The notes beneath the pieces are model-generated. The model made no database searches and was not told the origin of the DNA. It saw only the letters and a list, made by a program, of their open reading frames with translations. 64,000 bases of DNA, from the NCBI RefSeq assembly GCF_008033115.1, contig NZ_CP041203.1, positions 3,782,001 to 3,846,000 of the forward strand. Reading direction: 5' to 3'. Source of the DNA: Cellulomonas sp. Y8 (GTDB lineage: Bacteria; Actinomycetota; Actinomycetes; Actinomycetales; Cellulomonadaceae). Positions 45,026 through 54,720 of the stretch are shown piece by piece. The position numbers and the translations under genes are program-made. Positions within the stretch are counted from its first letter, which is position 1. Every line of letters begins with the position of its first letter.

Positions 45026-45076
45026 GTGGAAGGTCTGGCCCGACACGCGCGCGGCGTGTCCGGCCAGATGGTCCAC
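45026..45076 (-). terminator. Imperfect 23-bp inverted repeat, terminator of the tetR operon
   Basis: Arms 45026-45048 and 45054-45076 agree at 19 of 23 positions, with the inner 15 bp having one mismatch. It lies 22 bases beyond the stop of the minus-strand tetR gene. Confidence 0.65.
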
Positions 45077-45097
45077 CGGACGTGCCCCGCCCGGACC

Positions 45098-45712
45098 TCA
45101 GCCCGGCAGCGGGTCGAGCACCGTCGCCAGGACCGCGCGCCGGACGTCCGCCGCCGGCCGGTCGGGCTGGAACGCCAGCCACTCCAGCCCGGCGACGAGC
45201 GTCGCCCCGAACATCGCCGCGGCGGTGAGCGAGGGGTCCCGGTGCGGCCAGGACGCCTCGACGACCTCGGCGAACACCGCGAACGACTCGTCGCGCACCT
45301 GCCGGATCGAGTCCTGCCAGTCGCGCCCGGTGCGGAACACCTCGGCCACCAGCACCTTCGCGAAGTCGGGGTGCCCCTGGATCTGCGCGAGCAGCTCGTG
45401 CACCAGCGCGCCGACCGCGTCCCGGCCCTCGCGCCCCTCGGCGGCGCCGCGGAGCGCGGTCGTCAGAGCCTGCTGGCCCTCGGTGAGCACGGTCTCGAAC
45501 AGCGCGCCCTTGGACCCGAAGTTGTAGTAGACGCTGCCCTTGGCGACTCCGGCGCGGTCGGCGATGTCGTCGACCGAGGTGGCGGAGAACCCGCGGTCGG
45601 CGATGAGCGCGACGGTCGCCGTGATGATGGCCCGGCGGGTGTCGCGCCGGCCGGTGCCGGGGGAGTCGACGGCCCCGGAGGGCGCGGGGACGGCGTCGGC
45701 GGCGGCTGGCAT
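45098..45712 (-). CDS. TetR-family regulator
   Basis: 204 residues. Helix-turn-helix: TRRAIITATVALIADRGFSA, TSVDDIADRAGVAKGSVYYN, FGSKGALFETVL. The ligand domain is helical with TetR_C-like RTGRDWQDSIRQVRDE. It is the last gene of the minus-strand operon ATPase-YhgE-tetR, 13 bases after the YhgE/Pip gene. The palindrome at 48761-48774 in the operon promoter is the likely operator, giving autorepression released by an exported compound. Confidence 0.92.
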   Translation of the reverse strand: MPAAADAVPAPSGAVDSPGTGRRDTRRAIITATVALIADRGFSATSVDDIADRAGVAKGSVYYNFGSKGALFETVLTEGQQALTTALRGAAEGREGRDAVGALVHELLAQIQGHPDFAKVLVAEVFRTGRDWQDSIRQVRDESFAVFAEVVEASWPHRDPSLTAAAMFGATLVAGLEWLAFQPDRPAADVRRAVLATVLDPLPG

Positions 45713-45725
45713 GGGACCCAGCCTC

Positions 45726-47882
45726 TCAGATCGACAGGGCGGGGTGCAGACGGGACAGTGTCCACGTGCGCTGCCGCGCTGCGCGCCACGAGGTGATCGC
45801 GAGCGAGCCGAGCAGGAACGCCGCCAGCGCCGCGACCGAGGTCCACAGCCGCGCGTCGGTGCCGCCGGTGGTGAGCTCGCGCAGGCCGGTGACGGCGTAG
45901 GTCATCGGCAGCGCGGGGTGCAGCGCCCGGAAGAACGCGGGCGTCGTCTCGACCGGGTAGGTGCCCGAGGCGGCGGTGAGCTGCAGCATCAGCAGCGCGA
46001 TGATCGCGACCTTGCCCGCCGCGGCGCCCAGCACCGCGATGAGCATCTGCTGCACGGCCAGGAACGCGCCCGCGACCAGCACCGTGAACGCGGCGGTGCC
46101 GAGCGCCGTCGACCAGCCGAGGCCGAGCCCGAAGTGCACGACGGTCAGCAGGATCACGACCTGGCCGACGCCGATCGCCAGCGCCGGCAGGTAGCCGGCG
46201 AGCGCGATCCGCCAGCCGCGGGCGGGGGTCGCGAGGCCGCGCGGCGGCAGCGGGCGGAGCAGCAGCCACGTGATCAGCCCGCCGACGAACAGCGCGAGCG
46301 GCACGAAGAAGGGCGCGAAGCCCTCGCCGTAGCCGTCGGCCGCGGCGACGTCGGTGCTCGACAGCCCGACGGGGGTGCTCAGGGCGCTCGCCCGGTCGGA
46401 CCGGGTCGCGTCGGAGTCGTCCGGGATCTGCGCGGCGCCGTCGGCCAGCTTGTCGGCGAGCTCCTGGCTGCCGTCGCCGAGCTGGTCGGAGCCGTCGGCG
46501 ACCTGGGTCGCGCCCGAGGCGAGGGTGCCGGTGCCGGACGCGAGGTCGGCGGCGCCGGACGCGAGCGTGCGCGCGCCGGAGTCGAGGTCGGACGCGCCGG
46601 AGGCGAGGGTGCCCGCGCCGCCCGCGAGGTCGGACGCGCCGGCGGCGACCTGCGCGGTCCCGGACGCGAGGGTGCCGGCGCCGGACGCGAGCTCCGCCGT
46701 CGACGAGGACAGCGTGCCGAGGCCGGACGACAGGGCGGCGGAGCCGTCCCGGAGGTCGTGGGCGCCGGTGACGAGCGCCTGGAGGTCGGCCGCGGCCTTC
46801 GTCTGGCCGTCGGCGGTCGTGGGCAGGCCGAGGTCGGCGAGGGTCGTCTGCATCGCCTGGAGCTGGGCCTGGATCCGATGCGCGGCGTCGGTGTCGCCCG
46901 CGGCGGCCTGCTCCTGCGCGAGCGCGGTCAGGTTCGTGGCGACGGACCCGAGCCCCGTGCTCGCGCCGGACAGGCGGCCGAGGGTCGTGGCCGCCTTGTC
47001 GACGCCGTCGCTCAGCTGCTGCGCGCCCGCCGCCAGCAGCCCCGACTTCGTCGCCGCGTCGGACGCGCCCGCGGCCAGCCGCTGCGCGCCGTCCGCCAGG
47101 TCCGCCGCGCCCGAGGCCGCGGTGCCCGCGCCCGACGACAGCGTGCCCGCGCCGCTCGCCAGCGTCGCGGCCCCCGAGTCCAGCCGGCCGGCGCCGCTCG
47201 CGAGGTCCGCGGCCCCCGACGACAGCCGGGCCGCGCCGTCGGCGGCCGAGGTGGCCCCGTCGGCGACCTGGTGCGCGCCGGTCGACAGGTCGCCGCTCGC
47301 GGCGGTGAGCGTCAGGGCGCCGTCGGACGCCTGGGCGAAGCCGTCCCGCGCCGAGCCGAGCCCGACGAGCACCTGGTCCGCGGCCTGCTCGCCGATGGTG
47401 GCGGACACCGCGGCGCGGATCTGCGTCATCGCGCTGCGGCCCAGGGTCGAGGCCAGGTAGGAGTTGGCGTCGTTGTAGGTGACGTCGATCTCCGCGGACG
47501 TCGGGGCGTCGCCGCCGATCGACGCGATGTCGGTCGAGAAGTCCCCGGGCAGCGTCACCGCGAAGTAGTAGGTGCCGTCGGTGACGCCCGCGGCGGCCTG
47601 GTCGGCGTCGACCTGCCGCCAGTCGAGGGCGTCGGAGCCGAGGAGCTCGTCCACGACGTCGTCGCCGGCGCGCAGCGGCTCGCCGTCCCGGGTCGCCCCC
47701 TCGTCGGCGTTCACCAGGGCGACGGGCAGCCGGTCGAGGTTGCCGGTCGGGTCCCAGTAGGCCCAGAGGTAGAGCGCGCCGTAGAGCAGCGGGATGGCGA
47801 GCATCGCCACGACGGCGAGCTTCGGCAGCACGCCGCGGCGGAACCGGCGCAGCTCGGTGCCGGTCGACAGGGAGGAGAGCAT
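45726..47882 (-). CDS. YhgE/Pip-family ABC-2-type membrane protein
   Basis: 718 residues. One membrane helix at the N-terminus, a large extracytoplasmic region (with YFAVTLPGDFSTDIASIGGD, the typical YhgE motif) containing about 300 residues of heptad-like DLASGAGTLASGA repeats, and five C-terminal helices of ABC-2 type. ESX/phage-receptor-type Pip proteins and drug exporters share this plan. The repeats form a long alpha-helical stalk in known relatives. ATG 47882 has a GAGGA site and is 33 bases from the ATPase gene. The upstream open frame to 49010 is a shadow. Confidence 0.92.
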   Translation of the reverse strand: MLSSLSTGTELRRFRRGVLPKLAVVAMLAIPLLYGALYLWAYWDPTGNLDRLPVALVNADEGATRDGEPLRAGDDVVDELLGSDALDWRQVDADQAAAGVTDGTYYFAVTLPGDFSTDIASIGGDAPTSAEIDVTYNDANSYLASTLGRSAMTQIRAAVSATIGEQAADQVLVGLGSARDGFAQASDGALTLTAASGDLSTGAHQVADGATSAADGAARLSSGAADLASGAGRLDSGAATLASGAGTLSSGAGTAASGAADLADGAQRLAAGASDAATKSGLLAAGAQQLSDGVDKAATTLGRLSGASTGLGSVATNLTALAQEQAAAGDTDAAHRIQAQLQAMQTTLADLGLPTTADGQTKAAADLQALVTGAHDLRDGSAALSSGLGTLSSSTAELASGAGTLASGTAQVAAGASDLAGGAGTLASGASDLDSGARTLASGAADLASGTGTLASGATQVADGSDQLGDGSQELADKLADGAAQIPDDSDATRSDRASALSTPVGLSSTDVAAADGYGEGFAPFFVPLALFVGGLITWLLLRPLPPRGLATPARGWRIALAGYLPALAIGVGQVVILLTVVHFGLGLGWSTALGTAAFTVLVAGAFLAVQQMLIAVLGAAAGKVAIIALLMLQLTAASGTYPVETTPAFFRALHPALPMTYAVTGLRELTTGGTDARLWTSVAALAAFLLGSLAITSWRAARQRTWTLSRLHPALSI

Positions 47883-47914
47883 TCGGGGTCCTCGGGAAGG
47901 AGAAGCGGGAGAAT

Positions 47915-48739
47915 TCAGGCGGCGGGCACGGCGTGCGGGCCGGTGGCGAGGTTCACGACCTCGGGGGCGGCCCACCAGCGCATCCGGGCGACCTCGTCCA
48001 GCGAGGCGACCGACGCGATCACGGTGGTGCCGGCGGCGGCGAGCGCCTCGAGCCGGGTCCACACCGTCTGCCGGCGGCCGGAGTCGTGCACCTGGTCGAC
48101 GTCGTCGACGACGAGCAGGTCGGGCTCCTGGGCCAGGGCGAGGGTGACCCGCAGCAGCATCGCGTCGACCTCGTCCAGGTCCCAGATCACGGTCTGCACG
48201 CGGGGGAGCGGGCGCTCGCCGAACACCGGCCCGGCCAGGTCGGCAAACCGCTCCTGGGAGACGCGGCCGGTCCAGCGGTACCAGGGTGACAGCCAGGCGA
48301 ACCGCTCGCGGACGACGTCGCCGACCGTCACGGAGTCGTCGAGCTCGTCGACCCCGGCGAAGCCGGCCACGGCGGCGCGGCGCTGCACGACGGACCGGCG
48401 GCGGGGCAGGTCCTCGCCGAGCACGGTGAGCTCGGTGCCGCGGTCGGGGACCATCCGGCCGGCGAGCGTGAGCAGCAGGCTGGACCGGCCGGCGCCCTGC
48501 GGGCCCTGGACGACGGTGAGCGCGCCGGTCGGCAGGTCGAGGTCGACCGGGCCGTAGACCGGGCCGCGGGTGCCGGTGAGCACGAGGCCGCGGGCGCGGA
48601 CGGCCGACGGGGGCGGGGTGGGCGCGACCTCGGGGTCCGGCGCGGCGGCGTCGGGCCGGGCGCCGGCCTGCTGCTCGGCGTGCGGGTGCGCGACGCGCTG
48701 CTGCTCGGCCTCGCGGGTCGGGGTGGGCTCCGAAGACAC
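47915..48739 (-). CDS. ABC-type ATP-binding protein with degenerate motifs
   Basis: 274 residues; about 50 disordered N-terminal residues, then a nucleotide-binding fold. Walker A is GPQGAGRSS, with Arg replacing the catalytic Lys. Walker B is LLVVDDVDQV, with Asp where the catalytic Glu should be. No LSGGQ signature can be found; the corresponding place reads DLDEVDAMLLRVTLALAQEP. It is first in the operon with the YhgE/Pip protein and a TetR gene. Either ATP turnover is very slow or it acts as a structural partner. A related GR variant appears in other actinobacterial YhgE-linked ATPases as far as I recall. Confidence 0.85.
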   Translation of the reverse strand: MSSEPTPTREAEQQRVAHPHAEQQAGARPDAAAPDPEVAPTPPPSAVRARGLVLTGTRGPVYGPVDLDLPTGALTVVQGPQGAGRSSLLLTLAGRMVPDRGTELTVLGEDLPRRRSVVQRRAAVAGFAGVDELDDSVTVGDVVRERFAWLSPWYRWTGRVSQERFADLAGPVFGERPLPRVQTVIWDLDEVDAMLLRVTLALAQEPDLLVVDDVDQVHDSGRRQTVWTRLEALAAAGTTVIASVASLDEVARMRWWAAPEVVNLATGPHAVPAA

Positions 48740-48760
48740 TGTCGCCTCTGATCGTTTCGC

Positions 48761-48774
48761 ACTGACTGGTCAGT
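48761..48774. promoter_or_regulatory. TetR-type operator
   Basis: ACTGACTGGTCAGT has 6-bp perfect arms around a two-base centre. It lies 22 bases upstream of the minus-strand ATPase start, in an AT-richer patch, and is the natural site for the TetR protein at 45098-45712. Confidence 0.75.
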
Positions 48775-48941
48775 ACAAAGATAGGACGGCCGCCGCGTGG
48801 CGTCACGCCGGCACCGGCGTCTCGCGCGTCACACCGCGCCCGGCGCGGGCGGGCGGCAGGACGGCGGAGCGGCGACCGGAGCCGGACGGCCATGTCCGAT
48901 CGCCGCTGGACTCCCACACCGCCCAGGGGTGGGATGGGTCC

Positions 48942-49835
48942 ATGACCAGCACCTCGCACCCCGCCGCGCCCGTCCTCGACGCCCGGGCCCGCCGGCTGCA
49001 CGCGCTGCACGACCCGGCCGCGCCGCTCGCCCTCGCCAACGCGTGGGACGTCGCCAGCGCCCGGGTGGTGGAGGCGGCGGGCGCCCCCGCGGTCGCCACG
49101 ACGAGCGCGGGCGTCGCGTGGTCGCTCGGCCTGCCGGACGGGGACCGGCTCGACCGCGACGCGCTCCTGGCCGCCGTCGCCCGGATCGCCGGCGCGGTCG
49201 CGGTGCCCGTGACGGTGGACGCGGAGGGCGGGTTCGCCGCCGAGGCGGCCGACGTCGCGACGACCGTCGCCGGGCTGCTCGACGCGGGGGCGGTCGGCAT
49301 GAACATCGAGGACGGCGGGCGCGCGCCGGAGGAGCTCGCCGCTCGCGTCGCGGCGGCCCGCGCGGCCGCGGACCGGGCCGGCGTCGCGCTGTTCGTCAAC
49401 GCCCGCACGGACGTGTTCCTGCGCGGGCTCGGGGCTCCGGAGGGCCGCGGGGCCGAGGCCGTGGCCCGGGCCCGGCGGTACGTCGAGGCGGGCGCGAACG
49501 GGATCTTCGTGCCCGGGGTCGCCGACCCCGCGACGATCGCCGAGCTCGCCGCCGCGATCCCGGTGCCGCTCAACGTGATGGCGGTGCCGGGCCTGCCACC
49601 GGTCGCGGAGCTCGGCCGGCTCGGCGTCGCCAGGGTCAGCCTCGGGTCGTCCGTCGCCGAGGCGGCCTACGCGGTCGCGCGCCGGGCCGCCGTCGAGCTC
49701 GCGGGGCCGGGCACCTACGGCGTGCTCGCGGACGGCGTCGACTACCGGGAGCTCGACGCGCTGGTCGCCGCCGGCGCGGCGTCGTCGGACCGGTCGTCGG
49801 GCGCGGCGTCGTCGGGCGGGGCGGACCGGCCGTGA
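48942..49835 (+). CDS. Isocitrate lyase/PEP mutase-family protein
   Basis: 297 residues, TIM-barrel of the PEP mutase superfamily: [51 protein letters not shown]. The Mg-binding D..E pattern (VDAEGG, IEDG) is kept. The cysteine loop that marks isocitrate and methylisocitrate lyases (KKCGH) is absent, so the reaction is uncertain (C-C or P-C lyase, or oxaloacetate-type hydrolase). It overlaps the Ada-AlkA gene by four bases. The last 25 residues are low complexity. Confidence 0.85.
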   Translation: MTSTSHPAAPVLDARARRLHALHDPAAPLALANAWDVASARVVEAAGAPAVATTSAGVAWSLGLPDGDRLDRDALLAAVARIAGAVAVPVTVDAEGGFAAEAADVATTVAGLLDAGAVGMNIEDGGRAPEELAARVAAARAAADRAGVALFVNARTDVFLRGLGAPEGRGAEAVARARRYVEAGANGIFVPGVADPATIAELAAAIPVPLNVMAVPGLPPVAELGRLGVARVSLGSSVAEAAYAVARRAAVELAGPGTYGVLADGVDYRELDALVAAGAASSDRSSGAASSGGADRP

Positions 49836-51547
49836 CCGAGGCCGCGCACGCGCGCTGGGCCCCCGGCGATCCCGGCTTCGAGGAGCGGTACCGGGCGATC
49901 GACGCGCGGGACACCCGGTTCGACGGGCAGTTCGTCACCGCGGTGTCGTCGACGGGCATCTACTGCCGCCCGTCCTGCCCCGCCCGCACCCCGCGGCGGG
50001 AGCACGTGACCTTCTACCGGACGTCCGCGGCGGCGCACGAGGCGGGCTACCGCGCCTGCAAGCGCTGCCTCCCTGAGGCCACGCCCGGCACGCCGGAGTG
50101 GGACCTGCGCCGCGATGCGGTGGGCCGCGCCATGCGGCTGATCGGCGACGGCCTGCTCGACCGCGGCGGGGTGGACGCGCTCGCCGCCGAGCTCGGGTAC
50201 ACGCCGCGGCACGTGCACCGGATGCTGGTCGCCGAGCTCGGGGCCGGACCGCAGGCGCTCGCGCGGGCGCGCCGCGCGCAGACCGCGCGGGCGCTGCTGG
50301 TCGGGACGACGCTGCCGGTGACCGACGTGGCGTTCGCGGCGGGGTTCGGCTCCGTCCGGCAGTTCAACGACACGATCCGCGAGGTGTTCGCGGTGCAACC
50401 GACCGAGCTCCGCGCCCGGGCGCGGCGGGCGGAGGGCGCGGCACTGCCCGCGGGTGCGGCCCGGGCACGGGCCGGGGCCGAGGGGTCGTCGGGGTCCGCG
50501 GGCGCCGCCGGGTCGCCGGGTGGCCCCGGCCGCGCACCGGGTGAGCGGGCCGGTGCGTCGGACGAGTCCGCCCGTGCGCTCGGGGTCGCCCCGCAGGTGC
50601 GGCTCGACCTCGCGCTGCCGGTCCGGCAGCCGTACGACGCGCGCGGGGTCCTCGGCTTCCTCGCGGTGCGCGCCGTCGACGGCGTCGAGGTGGCGGACCT
50701 GCCCGACGGCGGCCCGCTGCGGTACGCCCGCACGCTGTCGCTGCCGCACGGCCCCGGCGCGGTCGAGGTCGTGGCGACGCCCGACCGCCGCGGCGGGTGG
50801 CGGCTGTCCGCGCGGCTGGAGCTCGCCTCGCTCGCCGACGTCGGGACGGCGGTGGCGCGGGTGCGCCGGCTGCTCGACCTGGACGCGGACCCGACGGCGG
50901 TCGACGCCGCCCTGGGGCTGGACCCGGTGCTCGCCCCGATGGTCGCCGCGACGCCGGGGATCCGGGTGCCGGGCACCGTCGACCCCGCCGAGCTCGTCGT
51001 CCGGGCGATCGTCGGGCAGCAGATCTCCGTCGCCGCCGCGCGGGGCCACCTCGGGCGGCTCGCCGCCGTCGCGGGCGCCCCGTACGCGTCGGCGATCCCC
51101 GGGCTGGAGCGGCTGTTCCCGACGTCGAAGGAGGTGCTCGCCGCCGTCCCGGTGCCGGTCCCGGGCGCCGACCCCGACCCGGACCGGCCGCTGCGGCTCC
51201 CCGCGCGCCAGGTGGCCGCGGTGCTCGCGGCGGCGGAGGCGCTGGTCGACGGGTCGCTGCCCGCGCACGTCGGCGCCGACCCGGTGACGCTGCGGGAGCG
51301 GCTGGTCGCGCTGCCGGGCGTCGGCCCGTGGACCGCGGCGTACGTGGCGATGCGGGTGCTCGGGGACCCGGACGCGTGGCTCGCCGGTGACGTGGCGCTC
51401 GTGGCGGGCGCGACGGCGGCGGGCGCGCTCGACCCCGGCCTGCCCAAGCCGGCGGCGCACCGGGCCCTGGCGGCGCGCGCTGCCGCGTGGTCGCCCTGGC
51501 GCTCGTACGCCGCGATGCACCTCTGGCGGGCCGCCGCGGCGCGCTGA
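49832..51547 (+). CDS. Bifunctional Ada-type regulator and AlkA 3-methyladenine DNA glycosylase
   Basis: 571 residues. Residues 10-85 are the Ada zinc domain (GIYCRPSC and YRACKRC), whose first cysteine accepts methyl groups from DNA phosphotriesters. Residues 95-190 are an AraC-type helix-turn-helix. A 60-residue Gly/Ala linker follows, then AlkA: helix-hairpin-helix [18 protein letters not shown] and the catalytic Asp in AWLAGDVAL. It senses alkylation damage, activates transcription and removes alkylated bases. The Ada methyltransferase for O6-methylguanine is not included. Translationally coupled to the PEP-mutase-like gene. Confidence 0.95.
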   Translation: MTEAAHARWAPGDPGFEERYRAIDARDTRFDGQFVTAVSSTGIYCRPSCPARTPRREHVTFYRTSAAAHEAGYRACKRCLPEATPGTPEWDLRRDAVGRAMRLIGDGLLDRGGVDALAAELGYTPRHVHRMLVAELGAGPQALARARRAQTARALLVGTTLPVTDVAFAAGFGSVRQFNDTIREVFAVQPTELRARARRAEGAALPAGAARARAGAEGSSGSAGAAGSPGGPGRAPGERAGASDESARALGVAPQVRLDLALPVRQPYDARGVLGFLAVRAVDGVEVADLPDGGPLRYARTLSLPHGPGAVEVVATPDRRGGWRLSARLELASLADVGTAVARVRRLLDLDADPTAVDAALGLDPVLAPMVAATPGIRVPGTVDPAELVVRAIVGQQISVAAARGHLGRLAAVAGAPYASAIPGLERLFPTSKEVLAAVPVPVPGADPDPDRPLRLPARQVAAVLAAAEALVDGSLPAHVGADPVTLRERLVALPGVGPWTAAYVAMRVLGDPDAWLAGDVALVAGATAAGALDPGLPKPAAHRALAARAAAWSPWRSYAAMHLWRAAAAR

Positions 51548-51613
51548 CCAGGCCGCCTCCGTGCCGCGCGCCCGGTCCGCGGATGCCGGTCGTGGCATGG
51601 AAGAATCGCGGGC

Positions 51614-52099
51614 ATGGCGATGAGAGAGATCCGCGTGGTGGGCGACCCGGTGCTGCGCACCCCGTGCGAGCCGGTGACCACGATCGACGCCCGCGTGAAG
51701 GGCCTGGTCGAGGACTTGCTCGAGACGGTCGACCACGAGGGTCGCGCGGGCCTGGCCGCGAACCAGATCGGCGTCGGCCTGCGGGCGTTCTCCTGGAACA
51801 TCGACGACGAGCTCGGCTACGTGCTGAACCCCACCATCGTCGAGCTGTCCGAGGACTACCAGGACGGCGACGAGGGCTGCCTGTCGGTGCCCGACCTGTG
51901 GTTCCCGACCAAGCGCGCCTGGTACGCGCGGGTCGTCGGCACGGACCTGGACGGCAAGGAGGTCGTCGTCGAGGGCGTCGAGCTCATGGCCCGCTGCCTG
52001 CAGCACGAGGTCGACCACCTGGACGGCCACCTCTACATCGACCGGCTGGACCGGTCCGTGCGGAAGAAGGCGATGCGCGCCATCCGCGAGACCCTCTGA
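51614..52099 (+). CDS. def: Peptide deformylase
   Basis: 161 residues with all three signature motifs: GLAANQIG (46-53), EGCLSVP (87-93) and QHEVDHLDG (130-138); Cys89, His131 and His135 bind the metal and Glu132 is catalytic. It removes formyl from nascent proteins. Two nearby ATGs (51614, 51620) are possible starts; the spacing from the preceding gene is 66 bases and no strong ribosome site is visible, suggesting a leaderless or short-leader message. A terminator follows. Confidence 0.96.
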   Translation: MAMREIRVVGDPVLRTPCEPVTTIDARVKGLVEDLLETVDHEGRAGLAANQIGVGLRAFSWNIDDELGYVLNPTIVELSEDYQDGDEGCLSVPDLWFPTKRAWYARVVGTDLDGKEVVVEGVELMARCLQHEVDHLDGHLYIDRLDRSVRKKAMRAIRETL

Positions 52100-52147
52100 C
52101 GGGTCGTCGGGGCGCCCGGAACCCGGACGATCCGGGCATCGAGCAGG

Positions 52148-52187
52148 TGATGAGGGCCGGAGCGCTGGTGCGCACCGGCCCTCATCA
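52148..52187 (+). terminator. Terminator after def
   Basis: TGATGAGGGCCGG (52148-52160) pairs perfectly with 52175-52187, and GCGC/GCGC extends the stem after an A-A mismatch. Confidence 0.8.
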
Positions 52188-52294
52188 GGCATGCTGTCCT
52201 CAGCACGCCGCGCGTGCAGGCTGTGGAGTCACGTGTCCGGTAGGGACGAGGTCGTTGGGGAAGGCGAACCTCGAGCCGATCCGGGAGGGATGAC

Positions 52295-52792
52295 ATGGCA
52301 GGTGCGATCACCCGCGGTGTTCTTTTCGTGCACTCCGCGCCGCGCGCGCTCTGCCCGCACCTCGAGTGGGCGGCGGGCAACGTGCTGGGCATCCGTCTGT
52401 CCATGGACTGGACGGAGCAGCCCGCCGCACCGGGGATGTTCCGTGCCGAGCACTCGTGGCAGGGGACCTCCGGCACTGGCGCGCGCCTCGCGTCGGCCCT
52501 GCGTGGCTGGACGCACCTGCGCTACGAGGTCACCGAGGACACGAGCCACGGCAGCGACGGCGCCCGGTGGAGCCACACGCCCGAGCTCGGGATCTTCCAC
52601 GCCCAGACCGACGTGCACGGCAACGTCGTGGTCCCCGAGGACCGCATCCGCGCGGCGCTCGAGCTGGCCGACGCGCGCGCCGTCCGCGAGGAGCTGGCGC
52701 TCGCGCTGGGGCAGGCGTGGGACGACGAGCTGGAGCCGTTCCGGTACGCGGGCGCAGGCGCGCCCGTGCGCTGGCTGCACCGCGTGGGCTGA
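52295..52792 (+). CDS. DUF3145 protein
   Basis: 165 residues, strongly matching the actinobacterial DUF3145 family: TRGVLFVHSAPRALCPHLEW, NVLGIRLSMDWTEQP, RWSHTPELGIFHAQTDVHGN. Cytoplasmic, no membrane segment. Its function is unknown; it is conserved across Actinobacteria and usually stands alone, as here. GGGAGGG precedes ATG 52295. A regulatory site is not apparent. Confidence 0.9.
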   Translation: MAGAITRGVLFVHSAPRALCPHLEWAAGNVLGIRLSMDWTEQPAAPGMFRAEHSWQGTSGTGARLASALRGWTHLRYEVTEDTSHGSDGARWSHTPELGIFHAQTDVHGNVVVPEDRIRAALELADARAVREELALALGQAWDDELEPFRYAGAGAPVRWLHRVG

Positions 52793-52860
52793 CGCGCCCG
52801 GGGTGCGGCGCGAGGGCGTGGCCCCACGGCGCCCGTGCCCCGGCGTGCGGTCACGCCCGC

Positions 52861-52933
52861 CGAGCGCGGTACCTCGCGTCGAGCGCGGTAGCTGGAGCGA
52901 CCGCGCTCGGCGCGAGCGACCGCGCTCGGCGCG
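52861..52933. repeat. Nested inverted repeats between convergent genes
   Basis: CGAGCGCGGT occurs at 52861 and 52880, and its complement ACCGCGCTCG at 52900 and 52919, giving one hairpin inside another. The element separates DUF3145 from the convergent CehA-like gene and probably terminates both. Confidence 0.7.
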
Positions 52934-52975
52934 GCCGCGGTCAGCCGTCGGCGGTCGGCGGGCCACGGTCAGCCG

Positions 52976-54529
52976 TCAGCGGTAGAAGCGCGCCGCGCGG
53001 TCGTACAGGTCCAGGACCTCGTCGCGGCGGGCCGCCGTGGGGAACCGGGCCGGCTCCGCGCGGGCGGCGGCCGCGAGGTCCGCGACCCAGCGGGCGAAGA
53101 ACGCGCGGTGCTCCGCGGCGTCCGGCCCGGGCCCCTCGACGTGCACGGGGCTCGTGTGGGCGAGCCGGATCGTCCGCGGGTCGGGCTGCCGGGCGCGCGC
53201 CGCGACCCACCCGGCGCCGCGCAGGTCGAGGACGGTGTCGAGCACCGGCCCGTCGGAGGCGGCGACGACCCGCCCGTCGACGACGAGCTCCACCCGCACG
53301 GGCCCGGGCGCCGACCCGCCGGTCGAGCCGCGCGCCGACGACCCTGCCGGTCCGCCCGGCGTCCCGCCCGCCGCCCCGCCCGGCGCCGTCCGGGCCACCG
53401 CCCGCACGCGGTGCCGCCCCGCGGGGACCGTCGCGCCCGGACCGACGCCGCCGACGCGAAGCGCGAGCAGCGGTCCGTTCGTCACCACCGACCGCCCGGC
53501 CCGCAGCCCGGCGTAGAAGCCGTCGACGGTGAGCGGCCCCGGCGCCTCGACGTAGACCCGGTCGTACCCGGGCTGTGCGGGCAGCACCCCCGACGCCGAC
53601 CCGGCCGACGCCGGCAGCCGCAGCCCCAGCCCGAGGTACCGGTACCAGAGCCCGAGCTGGTACCGGGCCGCGCCCTCCGGCCCGGGGTGCGCGGCACGGT
53701 CGCGCGGTCGGCCCCACGCCTCGTTGGCCAGCATCCCGCCGGGCACGAAGTGGTTGTTCAGCACGCCGACCGCGTCCGGGGCACCGGTCGCCACCAGCAC
53801 CGGGGCGTCCCACCAGGTCAGCTTCTCCGCGTCGACGAACGCGCCGGCGGCCCGCGCGGCGTCGATCAGGGTGCGCGCGGGCGGGGACCACCAGTCGTCG
53901 GCGCCGGTGCCGGGCAGGTCGGGCACGTCGACGCCGTGCAGCAGCACCGCGCCGCCGCCGCGCTCGTCCTCGGTCACGGGCGCGACCGCGTGCCGGTCGC
54001 CGTCGACGGTCAGCGCGGCCCGCGGCACCCCGCCGGCCCCTGTCGGCCGGCCGCCGACGGTCGCCGGCGCCTGCTCGTTCCACCGCGTGACGAACGCCCC
54101 CACGTGCAGGTCCTCCGCCCGCAGCACGGCCGCGGCGTCGGCGAGCGGCCGGTGCACGTGCAGGTCGCCCGACCACCACCCGTCGGCGGCCAGGTCGGCC
54201 CACCGCTCCGGCACGCACGCGACCCGCGCCCCGCCCGTCCTGACGTCGACGACCCGCTCGACGCGCCGGTGCTCCGGCCCGCGCTCGACGACCACGGAGC
54301 ACGTCCCGCGCGGCACGGGCACCTCGGCGGCTCCGTCGACGAGGAAGTGGGCGGTGTACCCGGGCTCGATCGCGGAGCCGTCCGTCGGGTCGAGGTCCAT
54401 CCCGAGCACGCCCGGGCGGTCGCTCGCCGTCCGGTCCCGGACGGCGTCCTCGGGCGCGTGCCACGCCCCGTCCGGCCCGTGCACGGTCACCCGCGCGGGC
54501 CTGCCGGTCTCGATGATCAGCGTCGGCAC
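52976..54529 (-). CDS. CehA/McbA-family metallohydrolase-like protein
   Basis: 517 residues. A beta-rich N-terminal domain (1-115) precedes a PHP-like segment: GDLHVHRPLADAAAVLRAED, VGAFVTRWNE, and FVDAEKLTWWDAPVL. The first HxH metal pair (HVH) is present; the later histidines usual in PHP enzymes are hard to place, so the active site may be reduced. A C-terminal carbohydrate-like beta domain ends in an Ala-rich helix. TACGGT on the minus strand (54541-54536) predicts a leaderless start at GTG 54529. No signal peptide. Substrate unknown. Confidence 0.75.
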   Translation of the reverse strand: MPTLIIETGRPARVTVHGPDGAWHAPEDAVRDRTASDRPGVLGMDLDPTDGSAIEPGYTAHFLVDGAAEVPVPRGTCSVVVERGPEHRRVERVVDVRTGGARVACVPERWADLAADGWWSGDLHVHRPLADAAAVLRAEDLHVGAFVTRWNEQAPATVGGRPTGAGGVPRAALTVDGDRHAVAPVTEDERGGGAVLLHGVDVPDLPGTGADDWWSPPARTLIDAARAAGAFVDAEKLTWWDAPVLVATGAPDAVGVLNNHFVPGGMLANEAWGRPRDRAAHPGPEGAARYQLGLWYRYLGLGLRLPASAGSASGVLPAQPGYDRVYVEAPGPLTVDGFYAGLRAGRSVVTNGPLLALRVGGVGPGATVPAGRHRVRAVARTAPGGAAGGTPGGPAGSSARGSTGGSAPGPVRVELVVDGRVVAASDGPVLDTVLDLRGAGWVAARARQPDPRTIRLAHTSPVHVEGPGPDAAEHRAFFARWVADLAAAARAEPARFPTAARRDEVLDLYDRAARFYR

Positions 54530-54720
54530 GCGTCGACCGTAGCGAGCGCCCCGGGGCGTCCCGCAACATCGCCGTGACCAGAAGTTCACCGGATGATGAG
54601 CGCGTGCAGCGCTCGTTCCCAGGCCGTTCCCAGGATGCGTGCCTAGCGTCGTCTGTCACACCCAATGTGATCGGATTCAACCAAGGGGTCCCGGGGGCCG
54701 GGACCAGGGGAGGACGACCC

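Noticed and set aside
46500..47300. Repeated ASGAGTL-type segments in the YhgE/Pip protein as a new repeat
   Set aside because: Long heptad-like repeats are usual in this family.
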